From: JADJPL01 sp964607915
GTDB taxonomy: Bacteria; Bacteroidota; Bacteroidia; Chitinophagales; Saprospiraceae
Assembly: GCA_964607915.1 (NCBI GenBank)
Contig: CAZSMU010000201.1
Location: 1-5,215, forward strand
DNA length: 5,215 nucleotides
Direction of reading: 5' to 3'
Positions 1 through 5,174 of the stretch are shown one piece after another. The translations under genes were made by a program, and so were the position numbers. The notes under the pieces were generated by a model that did not search any database, was not told the DNA's origin, and saw only the letters and a list, made by a program, of their open reading frames with translations. How positions within the stretch are numbered: position 1 is the first letter of the stretch; every line of letters begins with the position of its first letter.

Positions 1-37
1 TGTGGGAAGAAAAGGACCTTTTTGACCCCTCGATGAT

Positions 38-60
38 CCCCCTCGCAACAAGTCTACTAC
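38..60. repeat. intergenic repeat, copy 1
   Basis: Contains CCTCGCAACAAGTC (41-54), which recurs exactly at 711-724. Over 23 positions it matches the copy at 5152-5174 at 19, including five leading Cs, TCGCA and TACT. The similarity to the third copy seems to reach further left: both are preceded by a GGGAAGA string (4-10 and 5134-5140) followed by a G/C pair or run and then CTTTT. This suggests the window opens just after the 3' end of another gene, which is inference. Confidence 0.55.
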
Positions 61-128
61 ATATACGCCCATTGGATAGTAAAAGTACCTTTTTTCCATG
101 GATTATTCAAGACTGTTTTTGGGAAAGG

Positions 129-143
129 TTAAGGTTCCCTTAA
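129..143. repeat. inverted repeat TTAAGG-TTC-CCTTAA
   Basis: Perfect 6-bp arms (129-134 and 138-143) around a 3-nt centre. It lies in the A/T-rich leader region about 95 bp before the lipoprotein start. It could be a weak hairpin or a protein-binding site. There is no T-run after it, so it is not a canonical terminator, and the function is unknown. Confidence 0.35.
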
Positions 144-201
144 AGCGGGGGAAAGGCTTGGGGGGCGAGGGCGCAGCTGGGTATCCCCCCGATGAACCAT
201 C

Positions 202-218
202 AGACTTTCTACAAGTCT
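202..218 (+). repeat. small hairpin just upstream of the lipoprotein start
   Basis: AGACTT (202-207) and AAGTCT (213-218) are exact inverted repeats around a 5-nt loop TCTAC. The hairpin ends 18 nt before the ATG at 237 and is followed by a run of seven As (223-229), as expected for an unstructured A-rich ribosome-loading region in Bacteroidota. The right arm lies in ACAAGTCTA (211-219), a 9-mer also found in repeat copy 1. A role in translation or mRNA stability is inference. Confidence 0.35.
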
Positions 219-236
219 ATCTAAAAAAAGCAGGCT

Positions 237-689
237 ATGAAAAAACAAATTTGCCTTTGGGTGGCCGTATGGGGGCTGCTGGGCTCCTGTTCGGATTTTT
301 GGCGTTTAGAGCGCAAGGAAGAACGTCTTTACGGCGAATGGGTCATTGAGGATGCCTGGTTCCGGGAGAACGGGGCGCTGTTTCGGGAGAGCGTGCGCCG
401 GGAGTTCAGCGGCGACCGCGTGTCGTTTTTCGGGGAGTATGAAGGGCTGTACTTCGACGCCTCCACCAACAACTACTACCCCTCTTCCTGGCGGCTGGAT
501 TTGGTCCGGGAGCGCGATTTTGATGGCAGCGACGATGTGGAGTTTTACCTGTTGGTAGATTACTACAACGCGGTTGGGGAGCTGGAATTTGCCTGGGACG
601 CAGCGGTCAACCTGTTGACCTACGACCAACTGAACCTCCGGGTAAACGATCGCAGAGGCGTGTTCACGTTTAAGTTGAGGCGGAGGTGA
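237..689 (+). CDS. small putative lipoprotein of unknown function
   Basis: A 150-residue protein I cannot assign to a family. It starts with a type II (lipoprotein) signal: MKK, a hydrophobic stretch, and the lipobox Leu15-Gly16-Ser17-Cys18, so the mature protein should begin at Cys18 and be lipid-anchored in the envelope. Ser19-Asp20 follow the Cys. In E. coli an Asp at +2 retains lipoproteins in the inner membrane, but that rule does not transfer to Bacteroidota. The mature part is about 130 residues, rich in aromatic and charged residues in alternating patterns (GEWVIEDAWF, VEFYLLVDYY, LEFAWDAAV), ending in FKLRRR. That looks like an all-beta, possibly lipocalin-like barrel, which is inference from the pattern only. 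The ATG at 237 is preceded by an A-run and a weak AGCAGG and gives a proper signal peptide. It is followed by a 130-bp gap, so it is probably monocistronic. Confidence 0.85.
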   Translation: MKKQICLWVAVWGLLGSCSDFWRLERKEERLYGEWVIEDAWFRENGALFRESVRREFSGDRVSFFGEYEGLYFDASTNNYYPSSWRLDLVRERDFDGSDDVEFYLLVDYYNAVGELEFAWDAAVNLLTYDQLNLRVNDRRGVFTFKLRRR

Positions 690-707
690 ATCTTTCCCAA
701 CTCGCTG

Positions 708-735
708 ACTCCTCGCAACAAGTCAAATGAGGGGT
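708..735 (+). terminator. possible 3'-end hairpin after the lipoprotein gene
   Basis: ACTCCTC (708-714) can pair with GAGGGGT (729-735) through seven base pairs including one T-G wobble, with a 14-nt loop. It begins 18 nt after the lipoprotein stop codon and contains repeat copy 2. There is no T-tract after it, only GTTCTATAT, so if it ends transcription it is not a textbook intrinsic terminator. Confidence 0.3.
711..724. repeat. intergenic repeat, copy 2
   Basis: CCTCGCAACAAGTC, identical over 14 bases to 41-54. It lies 21 bp after the stop codon of the lipoprotein gene. Here the flanks diverge: it has TGACT on the left, and AGTCA at 721-725 is an exact inverted copy of that TGACT (706-710). 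It shares position relative to a stop codon with the copy at 5152-5174. Confidence 0.6.
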
Positions 736-774
736 GTTCTATATCCCGGCAAATAAAAGTTTCCCCTGCTGGCC

Positions 775-801
775 TTTGTATAGGTAAAAAAACCTAATTT
801 G
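775..801 (+). promoter_or_regulatory. candidate Bacteroidota-type promoter of the iorAB operon
   Basis: TTTG at 775-778 resembles the Bacteroidota -33 element. TAATTTG at 795-801 resembles the -7 element TAnnTTTG, short by one base. The 16-bp spacing is just below the range reported for this phylum. A transcript starting a few bases later would have a leader of roughly 10-15 nt before the ATG at 820. The inverted repeat 781-796 lies between and over the two elements. The promoter is inferred from consensus only. Confidence 0.45.
781..796. promoter_or_regulatory. possible operator TAGGT-A6-ACCTA
   Basis: TAGGT (781-785) and ACCTA (792-796) are perfect inverted arms separated by six As. The site fills the spacer of the candidate iorAB promoter and touches the -7 box, a position where a bound repressor would block RNA polymerase. 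The arms are only 5 bp and the spacer is an A-run, so chance is a real possibility. Confidence 0.3.
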
Positions 802-819
802 CCTTCAAATACGAAACGC

Positions 820-1287
820 ATGGCCTCAATCTCTTTTGACATCAACGGGCGGTCCGAAACCGTTGACGTAGATCCCGAAATGCCGCTGCTGTGGGTAATC
901 CGGGATGTTTTGGGCTACACGGGCACCAAATTTGGCTGTGGTATGGCACAGTGCGGTGCCTGTACAGTGCACCTCGACGGTGCGCCCATCCGCTCCTGCC
1001 AGACCCCCGTCTCGGGCGTTGCCGGCAGTAAGGTAACCACTATCGAGGGCCTCTCGGCAGACCGGAGCCACCCCGTGCAAAAGGCATGGATACAACATCA
1101 GGTGCCGCAGTGCGGGTATTGCCAGTCCGGGCAGATCATGACGGCGGTGGCTTTGTTGGAGCAAAATCCATCGCCCGGCGATGAGGAAATCACGAGTGCC
1201 ATGTCGGGGATCTTGTGCCGCTGCGGCACCTACCAACGCATCCGCGAGGCCATCAAAACGGCCTCGAAGGAGCTATCTTCCAAATGA
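820..1287 (+). CDS. iorA: isoquinoline 1-oxidoreductase alpha-type subunit, [2Fe-2S] protein
   Basis: The iron-sulfur subunit (155 residues) of a molybdenum hydroxylase of the xanthine dehydrogenase/aldehyde oxidase family. It carries electrons from the molybdenum cofactor of the partner subunit to an external acceptor. The N-terminal plant-ferredoxin-type domain has Cys40, Cys45, Cys48 and Cys60 (CGMAQCGAC, then a distant C). The C-terminal helical domain has Cys98, Cys101, Cys133 and Cys135 (QCGYCQSGQ and LCRCGTY). All eight cluster ligands are present. QSGQ after the CGYC motif, rather than the TPGM of xanthine dehydrogenases, is typical of the IorA branch, and 155 residues fits IorA proteins. 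I chose ATG 820: the only upstream in-frame start, TTG 799, lies inside the predicted -7 promoter box. There is no signal peptide. The stop overlaps the iorB start (ATGA). The substrate is unknown, so the symbol denotes the family. Confidence 0.93.
   Translation: MASISFDINGRSETVDVDPEMPLLWVIRDVLGYTGTKFGCGMAQCGACTVHLDGAPIRSCQTPVSGVAGSKVTTIEGLSADRSHPVQKAWIQHQVPQCGYCQSGQIMTAVALLEQNPSPGDEEITSAMSGILCRCGTYQRIREAIKTASKELSSK
1266..1287 (+). promoter_or_regulatory. Shine-Dalgarno-like site and ATGA stop/start overlap
   Basis: GAAGGAG (1266-1272) lies 11 nt before ATG 1284, whose last two bases are the first two of the iorA stop TGA (1285-1287). This fixes the iorB start and suggests translational coupling, which would keep the two subunits in proportion. 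The other starts in the window have no comparably good Shine-Dalgarno sequence. Confidence 0.6.
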
Positions 1288-3479
1288 GAAAACCATCGGA
1301 ACCAATGAAAGCAGATAAAACTATAAGCAGGCGCAAGTTCATCCGTATATCGGGCATGACGGGCGCTGTCTTCGCCCTTGGCTTTTCCGTGGGATGCGAC
1401 GGGGATAAGGAGGAAGTCCGCATAGAAAACCTGAGCGAGCTGGACCTCGCGACGGCCAGGGAGCTGTCTCCCTTCATCCTGATAGATGCCAAGGGCACCA
1501 TAGCCCTGATGGCGCACAAACCGGAGATGGGCCAGGGCACCTACCAGTCCATGCCCCTGATCGTAGCCGAGGAGTTGGGGGTCAACTTGAGCCAGGTCGT
1601 GATTCAGATACCCAAAGCAGACCAGAAATACGGGGATATGTCGGTGGGAGGCAGCTACAGCGTGCGGGGGTCCTGGACCATGCTGCGCAAGGCAGGAGCC
1701 GCCGCGCGGGAAATGCTGACGCAGGCCGCCGCCGGCAAATGGAGCGTCTCCCCCGAGGAGTGTACCGCATCGGACGGCAAGATCCACCACGCGCCTACCG
1801 GGCGCAGCCTTTCGTTCGGGGAGCTGGCGGCCGACGCCGCCAAACTGGACGTCCCCAAAGAGCCCCGCCTGAAAGAAATCAGCGCGTTTACCCAGATAGG
1901 GAAATCGGTACCGCGGCCGGACATTCCCGACAAGGTGGCCGGCAAAGCGCAGTTTGGGATGGATGTTGCGCTTCCGGGCATGTTGTACGTGTCGGTAGAG
2001 CGCTGCCCGGTATTCAACGGCAGGGTGAAATCATTCGATGCCTCGGCAGCCCAAAAAATTCCCGGCGTGAAGCACGTGCTCGTCGCCGAGCGAAAAAGCG
2101 GTAAGCACCTGTATTACGGGGTAGCGGTAGCCGCCGAGACATACTATGCGGCCCTGCAGGGGCGCAAGGCCCTGAAAATAGAATGGGATCTGAGCGGCCT
2201 GCCCCTGGAAAGCAGCGACGCCCTGTACGAACGCTTCCGGGCACTCGGCAAGACCGAAGGCAGAGTGGCCAGTTCGGAAGGAAACTTCGACCGGGCCTAT
2301 GGGGCATCTCCGGTCAGGTTAGAGGCGGTGTATGAGTTGCCGTTCGCAGCCCATGCGCCTATGGAGCCCCAGAACGCGGTGGCGCACGTCACCGCGACCA
2401 GGTGCGAAATATGGGCGTCTACCCAGGTCCCCAACGGGGCGATAGACACCCTGGCTGCGTACCTGAAGATCCCGGCTTCGAGCATCGAACTGCACCACAC
2501 CCTGCTGGGTGGGGGCTTTGGCCGGCGCCTCTTTGACGATTATATCACCGAGGCGGCCTACCTGTCCCGGGAGATCAAAGCGCCCGTGAAGGTCGTTTGG
2601 ACCCGGGAAGACGATATGACGATGGGCCCCTTCCGCCCGGGCACGCTGAGTGCCCTGCGGGGCGGCCTCGACGCGAAAGGGAAGCTGGTGGCCATGCAGC
2701 ACAAGGTCGTCGCCCCGTCCATTCTATACAACCAGTTCGGCGGGGAGGACCCTAATCGCAAGGAAGACGAGGGAGCTATGGAAGGGGTGAGCGGGAGCTG
2801 GTACGAAGTCCCGAACTACAAAACGAACAATATCTACGCCGAGGCCAATGTCCCGCTGGGCTGGTGGCGCGCGGTCTATTCCACGACGACAGCTTTCGCG
2901 CAGGAGTGCTTTATAGACGAACTCGCCCACGCTTCGGGAAAAGACCCCTTGGATTTCCGCCTCGCTCTGATTCACAAGAACGAGCGCATGAAAAACCTGC
3001 TGCTGGAGCTGCGGGAAAAGAGCGGCTGGGACAAGCCGCTGCCCGACGGCTGGGCGAAAGGGGTGGCCGTCTGGCAGTTCTTTGCCGGACAGGCGGGCCA
3101 TGTGCTGTTCGTATCCCGCCAGGGCAAAGGCGTCAAGATTGAAAAAATCGTGTCGGTGATAGATTGCGGCCTGGCCGTAAACCCGGACAACGTAAAAGCG
3201 CAGGTGGAAGGCGGCACCCTGATGGGACTCGGGGCCGCCATCAAAGACGAAATCACCTTCGACCAGGGGCGGGCGGTACAGACCAACTTCCACGACTACG
3301 CCTTGATCCGAATGGGGGAACTGCCTCCGGTCGAGGTACATCTCTACCAGGGCGCCGAAGAGCCGGGCGGGGTAGGGGAGCCGGGGGTGCCTCCGGTAGC
3401 GCCCGCGCTGGGCAACGCGATTTTTGCCCTGACGGGCAAGCGGCTCAGAAAGCTTCCCTTGCGCCTCGACGAGGTTTGA
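1284..3479 (+). CDS. iorB: isoquinoline 1-oxidoreductase beta-type subunit, molybdopterin-binding, Tat-exported
   Basis: The catalytic subunit (731 residues) of the same enzyme, which would bind the molybdopterin-cytosine dinucleotide form of the cofactor and hydroxylate an N-heterocycle or aldehyde with water as oxygen source. The N-terminus has a twin-arginine motif SRRKFI (residues 15-20), a hydrophobic stretch, and Cys38 in FSVGC, possibly a lipidation site. Family motifs appear in order: MGQGTYQ (82-88), GGSYSVRG (122-129), a hammerhead-like domain (about 220-290), AHAPMEPQN (356-364), GGGFGRR (409-415), WWRAV (527-531) and GEPGVPPVAPALGNAIF near the C-terminus. Glu699 in that last motif matches the catalytic Glu of the family. 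The length is close to the known IorB (about 780). ATG 1284 is chosen from the Shine-Dalgarno and ATGA overlap; ATG 1305 (Met8) also keeps the Tat motif. No FAD subunit, cytochrome c or XdhC-type maturation gene is adjacent. The true substrate cannot be read from sequence. Confidence 0.93.
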   Translation: MRKPSEPMKADKTISRRKFIRISGMTGAVFALGFSVGCDGDKEEVRIENLSELDLATARELSPFILIDAKGTIALMAHKPEMGQGTYQSMPLIVAEELGVNLSQVVIQIPKADQKYGDMSVGGSYSVRGSWTMLRKAGAAAREMLTQAAAGKWSVSPEECTASDGKIHHAPTGRSLSFGELAADAAKLDVPKEPRLKEISAFTQIGKSVPRPDIPDKVAGKAQFGMDVALPGMLYVSVERCPVFNGRVKSFDASAAQKIPGVKHVLVAERKSGKHLYYGVAVAAETYYAALQGRKALKIEWDLSGLPLESSDALYERFRALGKTEGRVASSEGNFDRAYGASPVRLEAVYELPFAAHAPMEPQNAVAHVTATRCEIWASTQVPNGAIDTLAAYLKIPASSIELHHTLLGGGFGRRLFDDYITEAAYLSREIKAPVKVVWTREDDMTMGPFRPGTLSALRGGLDAKGKLVAMQHKVVAPSILYNQFGGEDPNRKEDEGAMEGVSGSWYEVPNYKTNNIYAEANVPLGWWRAVYSTTTAFAQECFIDELAHASGKDPLDFRLALIHKNERMKNLLLELREKSGWDKPLPDGWAKGVAVWQFFAGQAGHVLFVSRQGKGVKIEKIVSVIDCGLAVNPDNVKAQVEGGTLMGLGAAIKDEITFDQGRAVQTNFHDYALIRMGELPPVEVHLYQGAEEPGGVGEPGVPPVAPALGNAIFALTGKRLRKLPLRLDEV

Positions 3480-3517
3480 GGACTGTCCGGGGGTATAAAA
3501 TTTGCCAGGGGATCGCT

Positions 3518-3525
3518 TATCTTTG
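3518..3525 (+). promoter_or_regulatory. candidate -7 box (TATCTTTG) for the glycosyltransferase gene
   Basis: TATCTTTG is a perfect match to the Bacteroidota -7 consensus TAnnTTTG and lies 27 nt before ATG 3553. A TTTG at 3501-3504 could be the -33 element, but the 13-bp spacing is shorter than usual, so that half is doubtful. No terminator is visible between the iorB stop (3479) and this box, so some read-through from iorAB is possible. Confidence 0.5.
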
Positions 3526-3552
3526 GCGCTCAATCACGCCAAAACGAAACGG

Positions 3553-5121
3553 ATGACCCGCACTTACCCGGAGAAAAAATGGTTGTTATTAGCCGTGTTA
3601 GGCCTTGGGGCAGGGATGCTGCTTTGCCTGGGGCGGGTTCCGCTCTACCTCGAAGAGCCGCGCCGTGCGCTGATTGCCCTGGAGATGTTCCGCTCGGGCA
3701 ACTATTGGGCAGCAACCCAGTTCGGGGAATGGTATTACTACAAGCCACCGGTGTTCAACTGGGTCTTGATCGGGTTTGCCCGCTTAGGGGGCGGTTTTGA
3801 TGAGTTTTGGCTGAGGCTGCCCACGGTATTGTCGGTGTGGGGGATTGCCGCGCTGCTCTGGGCGGCGGGCCGTCGTTGGGTCGGGGAGGCGTTTGCCCGG
3901 GTCTCGGCCCTCAGTTTTCTTGGGTTTGGCAGTATCTTGTTTTATTTCAGTACTCTGGCAGAGATAGACCTCTTTTATGCCCTCATCGTGTTCGCAGGGC
4001 TATGGGCGGTGTATTATTTTGGGGAAAAAGAGCGCTACCTCTGGCTGTTCCTGTCGGCGTACCTGAGTTGTGCCATAGGCGTATTGACCAAAGGAATGCC
4101 CTCGTTTGCGTTCACGGCCATCTCGCTGCTCGTGTATTTTGTGGACAAAGGGCGCTTTCGGGAGCTGCTGTCGGCAAGGCACTTCCTCGGCATTGGGCTG
4201 CTTGCGCTTTTGCTGGGAGGCTACACCTGGAAGTACAGCGCGTACCACAACCCTCTCTTTTTAATCGAGACCCTGTTTGGCGAGTCGAGCGAGCGCACCA
4301 TCGGGCATTCGGTAGGGGAGTTTGTGGCGCATCTTTTTGTTTTCCCATTTGATTTTCTCAAAGATTTATTGCCGGGTGCGTTGTTGGGCGTCTTTTTGCT
4401 GCGCCCCGACGTGCGCGGCCTGTTGCTGGAGCGGCATCCGTTTATCCGTTTCTGTACGCTCATGCTGTTGGCGAATATCGCCCTGTACTGGATTTCACCG
4501 GGCACGCGCATGCGCTACGTCTATCCGCTGTTTCCGTTGGCTGCCCTGTTGCTCGCCTGGGCCTGGGAGCGTCGGGCGGAGGCTCCGGTATGGACGGGGC
4601 GTTTTTTCCATACAAGTATTGTCCTCTTTTGCCTGTTGGCTGCCCTGGCGTTGGCTGCCCTGCCCTTCGTACCGGATCTGGCCTTTTTGCCCTATCGCCA
4701 GGCAATAGCGGTCGGGGGGGCTTCCGGGTTTGCCCTGCTGGCCGCTGTGTCGTACAAGCGGCCGCGCTATGCCCTTACGGGCTTGTTTCTGGCTCTTGCC
4801 CTGGGGCGCATCGCCTTTGATCTCACCGTGCTGCCACTGCGTGCACACCGCGGGGAAGCAGTCTCTAACCAATCGCTTGCGGAAAACATTTACGAACTTA
4901 CGGGCGATGCGCCGCTGTATTACTACGGGGAGGAAAAGGTACTCTCTTTCACCAGCAGCTTTTACCTGAGCCGCTTGCGCCGGCAGCCAGTGGTGCTGCA
5001 AGACCAACTCCGGCGCGGCAGTTTCTACCTCCTGCCCGCTGAACAGGCGGGAAAAAAAGACTCCGTGATGCTGAAGACCCGCTATGAGGGTATCCCTAAA
5101 GTACTCATTCTAAAAAAATAG
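3553..5121 (+). CDS. ArnT/PMT-type GT-C glycosyltransferase, multi-pass membrane protein
   Basis: A 522-residue integral membrane protein of the GT-C fold, family 39/83 type, which transfers a sugar from a polyprenyl-phosphate carrier to an acceptor on the outer face of the inner membrane. After a first membrane helix (about 10-27) comes a loop with an acidic pair, LEEPRRALIALEMF (33-46), resembling the ExRYA..AxEM motif of ArnT, then YYYKPPVFNW (61-70). Further family-like motifs are AEID (136-139), TKG (179-181) and TRMRYVYPLFP (318-328). I count about 11-13 hydrophobic segments, then a soluble tail of about 90 residues with many charged residues. The length is close to ArnT (about 550). 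ATG 3553 is used because the longer reading from TTG 3502 starts upstream of the -7 box. No arn or lipid A genes are nearby, so L-Ara4N transfer cannot be claimed; sugar and acceptor are unknown. Confidence 0.88.
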   Translation: MTRTYPEKKWLLLAVLGLGAGMLLCLGRVPLYLEEPRRALIALEMFRSGNYWAATQFGEWYYYKPPVFNWVLIGFARLGGGFDEFWLRLPTVLSVWGIAALLWAAGRRWVGEAFARVSALSFLGFGSILFYFSTLAEIDLFYALIVFAGLWAVYYFGEKERYLWLFLSAYLSCAIGVLTKGMPSFAFTAISLLVYFVDKGRFRELLSARHFLGIGLLALLLGGYTWKYSAYHNPLFLIETLFGESSERTIGHSVGEFVAHLFVFPFDFLKDLLPGALLGVFLLRPDVRGLLLERHPFIRFCTLMLLANIALYWISPGTRMRYVYPLFPLAALLLAWAWERRAEAPVWTGRFFHTSIVLFCLLAALALAALPFVPDLAFLPYRQAIAVGGASGFALLAAVSYKRPRYALTGLFLALALGRIAFDLTVLPLRAHRGEAVSNQSLAENIYELTGDAPLYYYGEEKVLSFTSSFYLSRLRRQPVVLQDQLRRGSFYLLPAEQAGKKDSVMLKTRYEGIPKVLILKK

Positions 5122-5131
5122 GGTCTGTGAC

Positions 5132-5158
5132 GGGGGAAGAGAGGGCTTTTACCCCCTC
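5132..5158. terminator. possible shared terminator hairpin between convergent genes
   Basis: Two alternative stems share this short gap: GGGGG (5132-5136) with CCCCC (5152-5156), or GAGGG (5141-5145) with CCCTC (5154-5158) around an 8-nt loop. It lies between the glycosyltransferase stop (5121) and the stop of the minus-strand gene (5168). Read on the minus strand, the stem is followed after about 18 nt by a T-run at 5112-5118, which could help end that transcript. On the plus strand there is no T-run. Confidence 0.4.
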
Positions 5159-5174
5159 GCAGCAGGTTTACTCC
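5152..5174. repeat. intergenic repeat, copy 3 (diverged)
   Basis: Matches 38-60 at 19 of 23 positions. Three of the four differences are transitions; shared are C5-TCGCA, CA, GT and TACT. It starts 31 bp after the glycosyltransferase stop codon and runs over the stop codon of the minus-strand gene, so its right end is under some coding constraint. Its left part forms one arm of the hairpin at 5132-5158. Confidence 0.45.

Larger units (their letters stand above)
1..236. other. intergenic region upstream of the lipoprotein gene, no convincing gene
   Basis: I see no gene I can support here. The stretch is rich in A/T runs and small symmetric elements: a near-palindrome AAAAGGACCTTTTT (10-23), its close copy AAAAGTACCTTTTT (81-94), a copy of the intergenic repeat (38-60), an inverted repeat TTAAGG-TTC-CCTTAA (129-143), a G6/C6 pair (160-165 with 185-190) and a hairpin just before the lipoprotein start (202-218). 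Short open frames exist on both strands but show no recognisable protein. No clean TAnnTTTG promoter for the lipoprotein gene was found. Confidence 0.6.

Noticed and set aside
1..99. Minus-strand open frame from an ATG at 97-99 running off the left edge (33 codons, starts MEKRYFYYP)
   Set aside because: It runs through the intergenic repeat and the AAAAGGACC near-palindrome, has no recognisable motif and no promoter that I can see. Too short to support without sequence to the left.
3..143. Plus-strand frame open from the left edge to TAA 141-143 (46 codons), a possible gene tail
   Set aside because: The first dozen codons look plausible, but the rest runs through repeat copy 1 and both A/T near-palindromes and is low-quality as protein. 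By analogy with copies 2 and 3, copy 1 should lie after a stop codon.
160..190. G6 (160-165) and C6 (185-190) as a terminator or riboswitch stem
   Set aside because: A homopolymeric pair with a 19-nt loop, no T-run and no recognisable aptamer motif. Likely a chance pairing in GC-rich sequence.
98..349. Plus-strand open frame of 83 codons overlapping the lipoprotein gene start
   Set aside because: It crosses several inverted repeats and the lipoprotein signal peptide region in another frame, has no recognisable domain, and the lipoprotein frame has a clear lipobox.
799..819. TTG at 799 as the iorA start, adding seven residues
   Set aside because: The TTG is part of the predicted -7 box, so it would lie upstream of the transcription start. 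ATG 820 fits the normal IorA N-terminus.
1215..1283. In-frame extension of iorB upstream to 1215
   Set aside because: It would overlap the conserved cysteine-rich end of iorA by about 70 bp and place residues before the Tat signal. The Shine-Dalgarno and ATGA overlap support 1284.
3479..3487. GGACTGTCC after the iorB stop as a terminator
   Set aside because: The arms are only 4 bp around one base, too tight to fold, and no T-run follows directly.
2724..3533. Long minus-strand open frame (269 codons) opposite iorB
   Set aside because: A shadow of the GC-rich iorB coding sequence. The plus strand carries conserved family motifs throughout, while the antisense product is compositionally odd and motif-free.
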